Source of the DNA: Janibacter alkaliphilus
GTDB lineage: Bacteria; Actinomycetota; Actinomycetes; Actinomycetales; Dermatophilaceae
Assembly (NCBI RefSeq): GCF_013408565.1
Contig: NZ_JACBZX010000001.1
Location: forward strand, 1,798,001 to 1,862,000
Direction of reading: 5' to 3'
DNA: 64,000 bases
Below, piece after piece: positions 43,464-50,992 of this stretch; the stretch's first letter is position 1, and each line of letters starts with the position of its first letter. Both the position numbers and the translations under genes were made by a program. The notes beneath the pieces are model-generated. The model was not told the origin of the DNA and did not search any database. It worked only from the letters and a program-made list of their open reading frames with translations.

Positions 43464-44309
43464 GTGATCGACCTGCACACCCACACCGACCGCAGCGACG
43501 GCACCGACACCCCGACCGGGCTCGTCGAGGCAGCGCTCGCCGCGGGGGTGAGCACGCTGGCGATCACCGACCACGACACCACCGCGGGCTGGGCCGAGGC
43601 GCAGGCCGCCGCCGACCGGCTCGGCATCACCCTGGTCCGCGGCGCCGAGCTGTCCACCCGCTGCCACGGGATCAGCGTGCACCTGCTCGCCTACCTCTTC
43701 GACCCCGACGACACCGCGCTGGCCACGGAGATGGCGCTCACCCGGGACGACCGGCTGCCCCGGCTGCACCGGATCGTCAAGCGCTTCGTCGACGACGGCT
43801 TCGACCTCACCTGGGAGGACGTGGAGGCCGAGATGGCCGAAGGGAGCACCCCCGGCCGGCCGCACGTCGCCGACGCGCTGGTGACGAAGGGGTACGCCGA
43901 GCACCGCAACGACGTCTTCTCCCGCTGGCTGCACAACGGCAGCCGCTACTACGTCCCGCACCACGCCACCGAGACCTCCGACGCGGTGCGCCTGGTCCGG
44001 GCCGCCGGCGGGGTGCCGGTGCTAGCCCACCCCTTCGCAGCCTCCCGGGGCCGGGTCATCGACCCCGACGACGTGCGCCACCTCACCGAGGCCGGGCTGC
44101 TGGGCATCGAGGTGCGCCACCGGGACCACGACGCGCAGGAGGTGGCGCGGGCGGCCGACCTCGCCGCCGAGCTCGACCTGATCCCCACCGGCAGCAGCGA
44201 CTACCACGGCACCGGCAAGCACAACCGGCTCGGCGAGCGCACCACGGCCCCGGAGTCGCTGGAGCGGATCGAGGCGTTGGCCTCCGGGACCCCCGTGCTG
44301 CGCGGCTGA
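43464..44309 (+). CDS. PHP-domain phosphoesterase
   Basis: 281-residue protein of the PHP family. Metal-binding motifs are clear: DLHTHTDRSDGTDTP at the N-terminus, ITDHDTT near residue 40, ELSTRCHGISVHLL near 66, and DYHGTGK near the C-terminus. The arrangement fits the YciV/RnaAM-like branch (3',5'-nucleoside bisphosphate or short-RNA 5' hydrolase). The exact substrate is not shown. GTG start lies 6 nt after TAGGGT (43452-43457), leaderless type. Next downstream is ParA, 85 bp on. Confidence 0.85.
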   Translation: MIDLHTHTDRSDGTDTPTGLVEAALAAGVSTLAITDHDTTAGWAEAQAAADRLGITLVRGAELSTRCHGISVHLLAYLFDPDDTALATEMALTRDDRLPRLHRIVKRFVDDGFDLTWEDVEAEMAEGSTPGRPHVADALVTKGYAEHRNDVFSRWLHNGSRYYVPHHATETSDAVRLVRAAGGVPVLAHPFAASRGRVIDPDDVRHLTEAGLLGIEVRHRDHDAQEVARAADLAAELDLIPTGSSDYHGTGKHNRLGERTTAPESLERIEALASGTPVLRG

Positions 44310-44394
44310 CCGGCGTGCCGGTCCGAGCCCGGCGGCGCACCTGACAAGATGGCCCCGGCACATCGACCAGGGGGACCGAGGAGGAAGGCCGCGC

Positions 44395-45168
44395 GTGGCA
44401 CGAGCGAAGAAGGCGGCGGTCATCGCCGTCGCCAACCAGAAGGGTGGCGTCGCCAAGACGACCTCCGTCGCCTCGATCGGCGCCGCGCTCGCCGAGCAGG
44501 GCAAGCGGGTGCTGCTGGTCGACCTCGACCCGCAGGCGAGCCTGACCTTCAGCCTCGGCATCGACCCCGACGCTGTCGAGCTGTCCGTCAACGAGGTCGT
44601 GCTCGGCCAGGCGGAGATCGCCGAGAGCATCCTCGAGGTCGACGAGCACGTCGACGTGCTGCCCTCGACGATCGAGCTGGCCGGCGCGGAGGCACAGCTG
44701 CTCACCCGGCCGGGCCGCGAGTACGTGCTCTCCTCCGTGCTGGACGAGGTGCGCACCGACTACGACGTCATCATCCTCGACTGCAGCCCCAGCCTCGGCG
44801 TGCTCACCCTGGCCGCGCTCACCGCCGCCACCGGGCTGGTCATCCCGATGCAGGCGGAGATGCTCAGCCACCGCGGCGTCGGCCAGCTGCTGGACACGGT
44901 CAAGGACGTCAAGCGGCTGCTCAACAAGAAACTCAAGATCATCGGGATCCTGCCGACGATGTACGACGGGCGCTCGAACCACTCCCGCGAGGTGCTCGAG
45001 GACCTCGGCACCCGCTACAAGCTCCCGGTGCTCAGCCCGCCGATCCCGCGCACGGTGCGCTTCGCCGAGGCTCCTGCCGTGGGGCGGTCCGTGCTGGACA
45101 CCGCGCGCCGGAGCAAGGGCGCCGAGGCCTACCGCGAGGTCACCGACAGCATCCTCGCGGCCCTGTGA
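44395..45168 (+). CDS. ParA/Soj-type ATPase
   Basis: 257-residue ParA/MinD-family ATPase with the deviant Walker A KGGVAKTTS (about 16-24), Walker A' DLDPQAS and Walker B-type VIILDCSPSLG. It has no N-terminal DNA-binding extension and no ParB partner downstream, so it is not the chromosomal parAB; it corresponds to the orphan ParA-like gene near rhlE in mycobacteria (Rv3213c). Such ATPases position cargo on the nucleoid or membrane. GGAGGAAGG precedes the GTG start. The stop overlaps the start of the glycosyltransferase gene (GTGA), so they are co-translated. Confidence 0.88.
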   Translation: MARAKKAAVIAVANQKGGVAKTTSVASIGAALAEQGKRVLLVDLDPQASLTFSLGIDPDAVELSVNEVVLGQAEIAESILEVDEHVDVLPSTIELAGAEAQLLTRPGREYVLSSVLDEVRTDYDVIILDCSPSLGVLTLAALTAATGLVIPMQAEMLSHRGVGQLLDTVKDVKRLLNKKLKIIGILPTMYDGRSNHSREVLEDLGTRYKLPVLSPPIPRTVRFAEAPAVGRSVLDTARRSKGAEAYREVTDSILAAL

Positions 45169-47042
45169 ACCCGCGGGACGAGCTCGCCCGCCAGGTCACC
45201 CGGGCCCGACGGGCCTGGCAGCGCACCGAGGGGGACCCGGCCGCGCGCAAGGAGATGGGCCGCACCGCGGTGCGCCGGGCCCGCAAGAAGGTCACCGCCT
45301 GGCGGCACGGGGTGCGCACCACCGTCGCGCTGCCTGCTGCCGAGATCCCGGACGGGCCGGTGGAGCGCCCCGACCTGCGGGTCGCGGTGATCCTCGACCC
45401 CTTCTCCGAGATGGCGTTCCGCTACGAGTGGGACCAGGTGCTGATCACCCCCTACGGGTGGCGGGCCGAGCTCGAGGCGCGCCGGCCGGCGCTGCTCTTC
45501 GTCGAGTCGGCGTGGCAGGGCAACCGCGGCGCGTGGCGGCTGGCGATGTCCACCGAGCGCGGTCCCAGCGCCGAGCTGGTGGAGCTCGTCGCGTGGTGCC
45601 GCGAGCAGGGCATCCCCACGGTCTTCTGGAACAAGGAGGACCCGCCGAACTACGACCGCTTCATCGAGACGGCGCGGCTCTTCGACCAGGTCTTCACCGT
45701 CGATGCCGACAAGATCCCCACCTACGTCGCCGACCTCGGGCACGAGAAGGTGGGGCTGCTCCCCTTCGCCGCGCAGCCGCGGATCCACAACCCGGTCCAG
45801 CGCGGCCCGGGCCGGGTCCGTGAGGTCGCCTTCGCCGGCACCTACTTCGCCGACAAGCACCCGGAGCGGCGCGAGCAGATGGACGTCCTGCTCGGCGCGG
45901 CGCTGGAGCACGACCTGGAGATCTGGTCTCGGCAGCAGGGTGACGACCCGCGCTACCGCTTCCCGGCACGCTTCGCCCGGCGGATCGTCGGCTCGCTGCC
46001 GTACGAGCAGATGCTGTCGGCCTACACCGCCTACAAGGTCTTCCTCAACGTCAACTCCGTGACGGAGAGCCCGACGATGGGCGCGCGCCGGCTCTTCGAG
46101 CTGTCCGCCGCGCAGACGGCCATCCTCTCCGGGCCGGCCGCCTCGATCGAGCCCTTCTTCGGCGACACGATCACCGTCGCCACCGAGCCCGAGGCCGCCC
46201 GCCGGGACCTCAAGGTGCTGCTGGAGCAGGACGCCTACCGCGACCGGCTGGCGCTGCGGGCGCACCGGCGGGTCTTCGATGAGCACCTCTACCGGCACCG
46301 GGTCGACACCGTGCTGGCGAGCACCGGCGTGGCCGCGCGCGAGCCGGACCGGTCGCTCTCCGCGGTCGTGGCGACGATGCGCCCGCACGAGCTGGAGCGG
46401 GTCGCGGCCAACCTCGCCCGGCAGCGGCACACCGACCGTGAGCTCGTGCTGGTCACGCACGGCTTCGAGGCGCCCGCGGGGCTGGTCGAGCGGTGGCGCG
46501 ACGAGCACGGGCTGGAGGCGGTGACGGTCGTGCCGGCCGAGGGCGGGCTGACCCTCGGCGCCTGCATGAACCTCGGCGTCGCGGCGGCCTCCGGGCGGTA
46601 CGTGACGAAGATGGACGACGACAACTACTACGGCCCGGGCTACCTGCAGGACCTGGTGCGCGCCTTCGACTACACCGACGCCGCCGTGGTCGGGAAGTGG
46701 GCCCACCACGTGCACCTCGCCGCGACCGACGCGACCGTGCTGCGCTTCGCCCACGCCGAGCACCGCTACACCCGGCTGGTCCAGGGCGGGACGATCATGA
46801 CCGCGCGGGACACGCTCGCCGACATCCCCTTCCGGGACATGCCGCGGGCGGTGGACACCACCTTCCTCGAGGCCGTGCACGAGGCCGGGGGTCGGGTCTA
46901 CTCGGCCGACCGCTTCGAGTACGTCTCGCGGCGGGCGGCGAGCACCGAGGGGCACACCTGGGGGATCGGCGACCTGGAGCTGCTCAGCCGCTCCTCGCAG
47001 CTGCTCTTCTACGGCGACCCCACCGCCCACGTCACCGTCTGA
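45165..47042 (+). CDS. two-domain glycosyltransferase (CgeB-like plus GT2)
   Basis: 625-residue cytoplasmic protein. After a basic helical start (about 1-50), residues 65-400 resemble CgeB/spore-maturation-type GT-B glycosyltransferases (VFWNKEDPPNYDRF, VFTVDADKIPTYV, VAFAGTYFADKHPERR, GARRLFELSAAQT), and residues 405-610 a GT-A family 2 domain with ACMNLGVAAASGRYVTKMDDDNYY, where DDD is the metal-binding motif. A protein with two transferase domains can add two sugars in turn. The target is unknown; teichoic-acid-like or surface polymers are possible. It is coupled to ParA by a GTGA overlap, an unusual pair. A composite palindromic repeat follows. Confidence 0.82.
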   Translation: MNPRDELARQVTRARRAWQRTEGDPAARKEMGRTAVRRARKKVTAWRHGVRTTVALPAAEIPDGPVERPDLRVAVILDPFSEMAFRYEWDQVLITPYGWRAELEARRPALLFVESAWQGNRGAWRLAMSTERGPSAELVELVAWCREQGIPTVFWNKEDPPNYDRFIETARLFDQVFTVDADKIPTYVADLGHEKVGLLPFAAQPRIHNPVQRGPGRVREVAFAGTYFADKHPERREQMDVLLGAALEHDLEIWSRQQGDDPRYRFPARFARRIVGSLPYEQMLSAYTAYKVFLNVNSVTESPTMGARRLFELSAAQTAILSGPAASIEPFFGDTITVATEPEAARRDLKVLLEQDAYRDRLALRAHRRVFDEHLYRHRVDTVLASTGVAAREPDRSLSAVVATMRPHELERVAANLARQRHTDRELVLVTHGFEAPAGLVERWRDEHGLEAVTVVPAEGGLTLGACMNLGVAAASGRYVTKMDDDNYYGPGYLQDLVRAFDYTDAAVVGKWAHHVHLAATDATVLRFAHAEHRYTRLVQGGTIMTARDTLADIPFRDMPRAVDTTFLEAVHEAGGRVYSADRFEYVSRRAASTEGHTWGIGDLELLSRSSQLLFYGDPTAHVTV

Positions 47043-47073
47043 GCCCCACCCGCCCCGATCTCCCACCTGTCCC

Positions 47074-47143
47074 CGCTTTATCGGGTTACCCGATAAAGCG
47101 CCGGTTACCGGGGAAGGCTTCTCAGGTTTTCGAGAGGTTCTCG
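47074..47143. repeat. composite palindromic repeat, locus 5 (HP1-HP2-HP3)
   Basis: HP1 core TTATCGGGT-T-ACCCGATAA at 47078-47096, extended to 13-bp arms (47074-47100); HP2-like GGGGAAGGCTTCTC at 47110-47123; HP3 CGAGA-GGT-TCTCG at 47131-47143. It stands 35 bp after the glycosyltransferase stop and 90 bp before the -10 box of the regulator gene. Confidence 0.85.
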
Positions 47144-47245
47144 CCGGCCGGTGTGGGCCCGCCTTCGGTATGGATGAAGGGGGAGAGCGCTCTGCCGAGA
47201 GCAGAACGGTGCGACCACGAGAGCAGGGCGGCGTAGCGTCGGACC

Positions 47246-47614
47246 ATGACGAAGCTGTGGCGGCAGATGCTCGGCGACGCGATCCGCGGAACCCGGCGGG
47301 AGCGGGGCGAGCGGCTCGTCGACGTCGCCGAGACCGCCGGGATCTCCCCGCAGTACCTCTCCGAGATCGAACGCGGCCGCAAGGAGCCGTCCTCAGAGAT
47401 GGTCGAGGCGGTCGCCGAGGCGCTCGGGCTGACCACGCTCGACCTCGTCCGGCGTGCCGCCGACGAGTCCGCTTCCGCCACCGGCCCGACCACGACCTCG
47501 CGCCTGGCGAGCGTGACGAGCCTCCGGTCCGACGGGTCCGACGGGTCCGACCGGACCGACCGGCCAGAGCGGCCGGATCGCACGCGGGCGTCCGTGCTGG
47601 CACTCGCCGGCTGA
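47246..47614 (+). CDS. ClgR/PopR-like XRE-family regulator
   Basis: 122-residue helix-turn-helix protein. The DNA-binding domain (about 5-75) reads GDAIRGTRRERGERLVDVAE then GISPQYLSEIERGRKEPSSEM, very close in style to ClgR and PopR, the actinobacterial activators of clp genes. Its gene ends 13 bp from the end of the convergent clpP operon, the place expected for such a regulator. The C-terminal third is low complexity (SDGSDGSDRTDRPERPDRT, from a 9-bp tandem repeat) and it ends VLALAG, an apolar tail reminiscent of the degrons by which ClgR and PopR are destroyed by Clp; that is inference. ATG is 6 nt after TAGCGT (leaderless type). Confidence 0.8.
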   Translation: MTKLWRQMLGDAIRGTRRERGERLVDVAETAGISPQYLSEIERGRKEPSSEMVEAVAEALGLTTLDLVRRAADESASATGPTTTSRLASVTSLRSDGSDGSDRTDRPERPDRTRASVLALAG

Positions 47615-47627
47615 GGGACACGCCCGG

Positions 47628-48248
47628 TCAGTCGCCCGGGCCGCCCGGCCCCTCATCGCCTCGCGGCTCCACGATCTCGTCGACCAACCCGTAGGCCAGC
47701 GCTGCCGGCGCGTCGAGGACGTGGTCGCGGTCGGAGTCTGCCCGCACCTGCTCGGGGGTCCGACCGGTGTGCCGGGCGAGCACCTGCTCCATCTCCCGGC
47801 GCAGCCGGAGGATCTCGTCGGCCTCGACGACGAGATCGGGGATCGCGCCCCGGCTGCCCCCCTTCGGCTGCTGCAGCATCACCCGGGAGTGCGGCAGGAT
47901 CGTCCGCCGCCCACGCGCCCCTCCGGCGAGCAGGGCGACAGCGCTGCCGCTGGCCTCGCCGACGCAGGTCGTCGCCACCGGGGCGCGCAGCAGCTGCATC
48001 GTGTCGTAGACGGCGAGCGTCGCGTTCATCGCACCTCCGGGGGAGTTGAGGTAGAGGTCGATCGGCCGGTCCGGGTCGGTGGCCTCGAGATGCAGCAGCT
48101 GGCCGATGATCGCGTTGGCGACGCCCTCGTCGACCGGAGTGCCCACGTAGACGATCCGCTCGCCGAGCAGGTGGGTGAAGAGGTCGAGAACCCGCTCGCC
48201 GCGGCTGTCCCGGGCGACGACGTTCGGGATGAGATAGCTGCCGCTCAT
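47628..48248 (-). CDS. ClpP-like subunit with degenerate catalytic triad
   Basis: 206-residue ClpP paralogue. The fold is complete (RIVYVGTPVDEGVANAIIGQ, DLYLNSPGGAMNATLAVYDTM, LPHSRVMLQQP, ALAYGLVDEIV). At the nucleophile, where ClpP has A-A-S-M-G, it reads EASGSAVALL, which puts Gly at the Ser position with Ser on each side; at the His position (normally V-M-I-H-Q-P) it reads VMLQQP, so His is Gln. The Asp in DSDRDHVLDAP remains. It is therefore probably inactive and structural, like ClpR subunits. It overlaps the active clpP gene by 4 bp (ATGA) and should form mixed rings with it. Confidence 0.85.
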   Translation of the reverse strand: MSGSYLIPNVVARDSRGERVLDLFTHLLGERIVYVGTPVDEGVANAIIGQLLHLEATDPDRPIDLYLNSPGGAMNATLAVYDTMQLLRAPVATTCVGEASGSAVALLAGGARGRRTILPHSRVMLQQPKGGSRGAIPDLVVEADEILRLRREMEQVLARHTGRTPEQVRADSDRDHVLDAPAALAYGLVDEIVEPRGDEGPGGPGD

Positions 48249-48829
48249 GCCGCCGCCCCGATCTGGCCGAAGTCGCTGACGACGTGGTCGAGGAAGCCGT
48301 ACTCGCGGGCGGCCTCCGCCGAGAACCAGCGGTCCCGTTTGGCATCCTCGAAGACCCGCTCGAAGGGCTGACCGGTCCGGGTGGCCGTGATCCGCATGAC
48401 CTCGTCGATGAGCGCGCGCAGGTCCTCCGCCTGCAGCTCGATGTCGGCGGCCGACCCGCCGAAGCCGGCCGACCCCTGGTGCAGCAGCACCCGGCTGTGC
48501 GGAAGGGCGTAGCGCAGGCCGGGCTCACCGGCGGTGAGGAGGAACTGGCCCGCGCTCGCGGCCATCCCCATCGCCAGCGTCGAGACGCGGCACGGCAGCG
48601 CGTCCATCGTGTCCGCGATCGCCATCATCGCCGGAACCGAGCCGCCGGGGGAGCTGATCCACAGCTGGACGTCCTTGCGGCTGTCCTGCTGGGCGAGCAC
48701 CCAGAGCTGGCTGATGAGACGGGTGCCGCCGGAGTCGTCGAGCTCGCCGTCGAGGACGACGATGCGGCGGAAGAAGAGCTCGTCCTGGATGCGGCTGTCG
48801 AGGGACGGGTGCAGCGGTGTCGTGGTCAT
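48245..48829 (-). CDS. clpP: ClpP-type protease subunit, active
   Basis: 194-residue serine protease subunit. The triad is intact: Ser in GMAASAGQFLL (near 93), His in VLLHQGSAGF (near 118) and Asp in AKRDRWFSAEAA (near 167). The start DELFFRRIVVLDGELDDS and WISSPGGSVPAMMAIADTMD are typical. It is the first gene of a two-gene operon with the degenerate subunit, a non-essential-type pair as in Streptomyces clpP3-clpP4; no clpX or clpC is nearby, so the unfoldase comes from elsewhere. The upstream 90 bp contain the operator-like GGCGAAGGGGAC inverted repeat and a third half-site. The ATG follows a weak GGTGGC. Confidence 0.92.
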   Translation of the reverse strand: MTTTPLHPSLDSRIQDELFFRRIVVLDGELDDSGGTRLISQLWVLAQQDSRKDVQLWISSPGGSVPAMMAIADTMDALPCRVSTLAMGMAASAGQFLLTAGEPGLRYALPHSRVLLHQGSAGFGGSAADIELQAEDLRALIDEVMRITATRTGQPFERVFEDAKRDRWFSAEAAREYGFLDHVVSDFGQIGAAA

Positions 48830-48858
48830 GGCGCCACCGTGCGCCGGTCCGCGGCCAT

Positions 48859-48945
48859 GGCGGAAGGGGACGAGGCTGCCGGCAGATCCGCCCAGGGCAG
48901 CAGGTCGCCGTCAGGGGGCGAAGGGGACTGATCGTCCCCTTCGCC
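48859..48945. promoter_or_regulatory. candidate operator upstream of the clpP operon
   Basis: GGCGAAGGGGAC (48917-48928) and its exact reverse complement (48934-48945) are separated by TGATC. A further copy with one extra base, GGCGGAAGGGGAC, lies nearer the gene at 48859-48871. A weaker match, GATGAAGGGGGA, is found at 47173-47184 upstream of the ClgR/PopR-like gene. This layout (dyad plus extra half-site) fits binding by a dimeric regulator; binding is inferred. Confidence 0.5.
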
Positions 48946-48960
48946 TCCGGCCTGTCACGT

Positions 48961-49192
48961 GCCCGGGCAGTTGCGCGGCTGGTGGTGATTTTGCCCGGGC
49001 AGTTGCGCGGCTGGTGGTGATTTGCCCGGGCAGTTGCGGGACTGGTGGTGATTTGCCCGGGCAGTTGCGGGACTGGTGGTGATTTGCCCGGGCAGTTGCG
49101 CGGCTGGTGGTGATTTGCCCGGGCAGTTGCGGGACTGGTGGTGATTTGCCCGGGTTGTTGCGGGACTGGTGGTGATTTGCCCGGGCAGCTGC
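48961..49192. repeat. 31-bp tandem repeat array, seven full units and one partial
   Basis: Units begin GCCCGGGCAGTTGCG and end GGTGGTGATTT. The first unit is 32 bp and the next six are 31 bp; the eighth (from 49179) is partial and runs to the DEAD-helicase stop codon. Two variants alternate: GCGCGGCTGG (units 1, 2, 5) and GCGGGACTGG (3, 4, 6, 7); unit 7 also has TTG for CAG. Each unit but the seventh carries the palindrome GCCCGGGC. 31 bp is not a multiple of 3, so it is not coding. The array lies between the 3' end of the helicase gene and the clpP operator. Confidence 0.95.
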
Positions 49193-49197
49193 GCGTG

Positions 49198-50796
49198 TCA
49201 GTCGGTGGAGGGGGCGGACTGGCCGCCGCGGGTGCGGCGCCGGTTGCGGTTGCGGCGCCGACGCGGCCGGTCGCCGCCGCCGTCACCGTCGGACCCGCCG
49301 GAGGAGCGCTCGCCCTGGCGCTGGCCACCGCCACCGCTGCGGCCCCCGCCACGGTTGCCGCCGCGACCGCGACCACCGCGGTCGCGACCACCGCGGTCAC
49401 CGCCGGAGCGGCGCCCGCTGGACTTGCCGGTCTCCCCGAGGTCCTCGACCTCCTCGGCGTCCAGACCGGCGCGGGTGCGCTGGCTCTTGGGCAGCCGGCC
49501 CTTGGCGCCCTCGGGGATCTCGAGGTCGGCGTAGAGGTGCGGGCTGGAGGAGTAGGTCTCCTGCGGCTCCGGGATGCCGAGGTCGAGGGCCTTGTTGATG
49601 ACCGCCCACTTCGTCAGGTCGTCCCAGTCGACGAGGGTGATCGCGATGCCGGTGTTGCCGGCGCGACCGGTGCGCCCGATCCGGTGCACGTAGGTCTTGT
49701 CGTCGTCCGGGCACTGGTAGTTGATGACGTGGGTGACGTCGTTGACGTCGATGCCCCGGGCGGCGACGTCGGTGGCCACGAGGATGTCGACCTTGCCGTT
49801 GCGGAAGGCGCGCAGCGCCTGCTCACGGGCGCCCTGGCCGAGGTCGCCGTGGATCGAGGCAGCGGCGAAGCCGCGGTCGGCGAGCTCGTCGGCCACCTTC
49901 GCCGCGGTGCGCTTGGTGCGGCTGAAGATGATCGTCAGCCCACGGTCCTTGGCCTGCAGCACCCGCGCCAGCAGCTCGACCTTGTCCATCGCGTGCGCCC
50001 GGTAGACGAACTGCTCGATGGCCTTGACGGTCTGGCGCGAGTCGCCGTCCTCGCTCATCGCGCGGATGTGCGTCGGCTGGCTCATGTAGCGGCGGGCCAG
50101 GGCGACGATCGCCCCCGGCATGGTCGCCGAGAAGAGCATGGTGTGCCGGCTGGCGGGGGTCATCGCCATGAGCTTCTCGACGTCCGGCAGGAAGCCGAGG
50201 TCGAGCATCTCGTCGGCCTCGTCGAGCACGACGGTCTTGGCCGCGGAGAGGTCCAGGTGACCCTGCTGGGCGAGGTCGATGAGCCGCCCCGGGGTGCCGA
50301 CGACGACGTGCACGCCCTTGGTCAGCGCCTCGATCTGCGGCTCGTAGGCGCGGCCACCGTAGACGGTGAGCACCTTGATGCCGCGGCGCTTGCCGGCACG
50401 TTCCAGGTCGCTGGCCACCTGCACCGCGAGCTCGCGGGTGGGGGCGACGGCCAGGGCCTGCGGGCGCCGGTCGTCGCTGTCGATCTCGACCCGGTTGAGC
50501 ATCGGCACGCCGAAGCCCAGGGTCTTGCCGGTGCCGGTCTTGGCCTGGCCGATGATGTCGTGCCCGCCGAGCGCGACCGGCAGGGTCATCGCCTGGATGG
50601 GGAAGGGGTGGACGATGCCGGCGTCGGCCAGCGCGGCGACGATGTCGGGGTCGACGTCGAAGTCGGCGAAGGTCGGGGTGGGCGCCTCGGGTGCGTCGGT
50701 GGCGACGGCGTCGGTGACGTCGGCCTGCGGGGCGTCCTCGCCCTCCGGCAGGGTCGCGGGGTCGGTCTCGGGCAGCGTGGTGCCGTGCTCGGTCAT
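49198..50796 (-). CDS. rhlE: DEAD-box RNA helicase with RGG-rich tail (RhlE type)
   Basis: 532-residue ATP-dependent RNA helicase. Motifs in order: Q motif (FADFDVDPDIVAALADAG, PFPIQ), I AKTGTGKT, Ia PTRELAVQ, II DEAD in VVLDEADEMLDLG, III SATMP, IV IIFSRTKR, V ATDVAARGID and VI HRIGRTGRAG. The core spans about 60-420. The tail is Arg/Gly-rich (repeated GGR/RGG) and ends in basic runs, a nonspecific RNA-binding region. The first 50 residues are acidic. It corresponds by position to rhlE (Rv3211). ATG 50796 is chosen because of the acidic start MTEHGTTLPETD; GAGAG lies upstream. Confidence 0.92.
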   Translation of the reverse strand: MTEHGTTLPETDPATLPEGEDAPQADVTDAVATDAPEAPTPTFADFDVDPDIVAALADAGIVHPFPIQAMTLPVALGGHDIIGQAKTGTGKTLGFGVPMLNRVEIDSDDRRPQALAVAPTRELAVQVASDLERAGKRRGIKVLTVYGGRAYEPQIEALTKGVHVVVGTPGRLIDLAQQGHLDLSAAKTVVLDEADEMLDLGFLPDVEKLMAMTPASRHTMLFSATMPGAIVALARRYMSQPTHIRAMSEDGDSRQTVKAIEQFVYRAHAMDKVELLARVLQAKDRGLTIIFSRTKRTAAKVADELADRGFAAASIHGDLGQGAREQALRAFRNGKVDILVATDVAARGIDVNDVTHVINYQCPDDDKTYVHRIGRTGRAGNTGIAITLVDWDDLTKWAVINKALDLGIPEPQETYSSSPHLYADLEIPEGAKGRLPKSQRTRAGLDAEEVEDLGETGKSSGRRSGGDRGGRDRGGRGRGGNRGGGRSGGGGQRQGERSSGGSDGDGGGDRPRRRRNRNRRRTRGGQSAPSTD

Positions 50797-50992
50797 GGGT
50801 CGTGGTCTCTCGATCAGCCGTGGGCGGCCGCGGGGCGGCCACCGTCGTGGACGGGCCGATCGGGGATCTGCCGTGGTCCTGCCTGACGAAGGAGGCGGAC
50901 CGCGCCGGACGTCTCGTCCGGGTTCACTCACGTGCCGACCGGGCACCGGATGTCACCAGCATCCTACCGGGTCGGCCGATAGGCTCCGCGAC

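Larger units (their letters stand above)
48830..49197. other. 368-bp gap between the DEAD helicase and clpP genes
   Basis: No gene is seen. The right two thirds are the 31-bp tandem array; the left third contains the clpP promoter region with the GGCGAAGGGGAC dyad and the extra half-site. Open frames across the array on either strand are repeat translations and are not genes. Confidence 0.8.

Noticed and set aside
44395..45168. Chromosomal parAB locus or origin region
   Set aside because: No parB follows, no parS (TGTTTCACGTGAAACA) sites were seen, and the gene order matches the orphan ParA near rhlE.
48961..49192. CRISPR array
   Set aside because: The units are contiguous 31-bp copies with no spacers and no cas genes are nearby; it is a tandem repeat.
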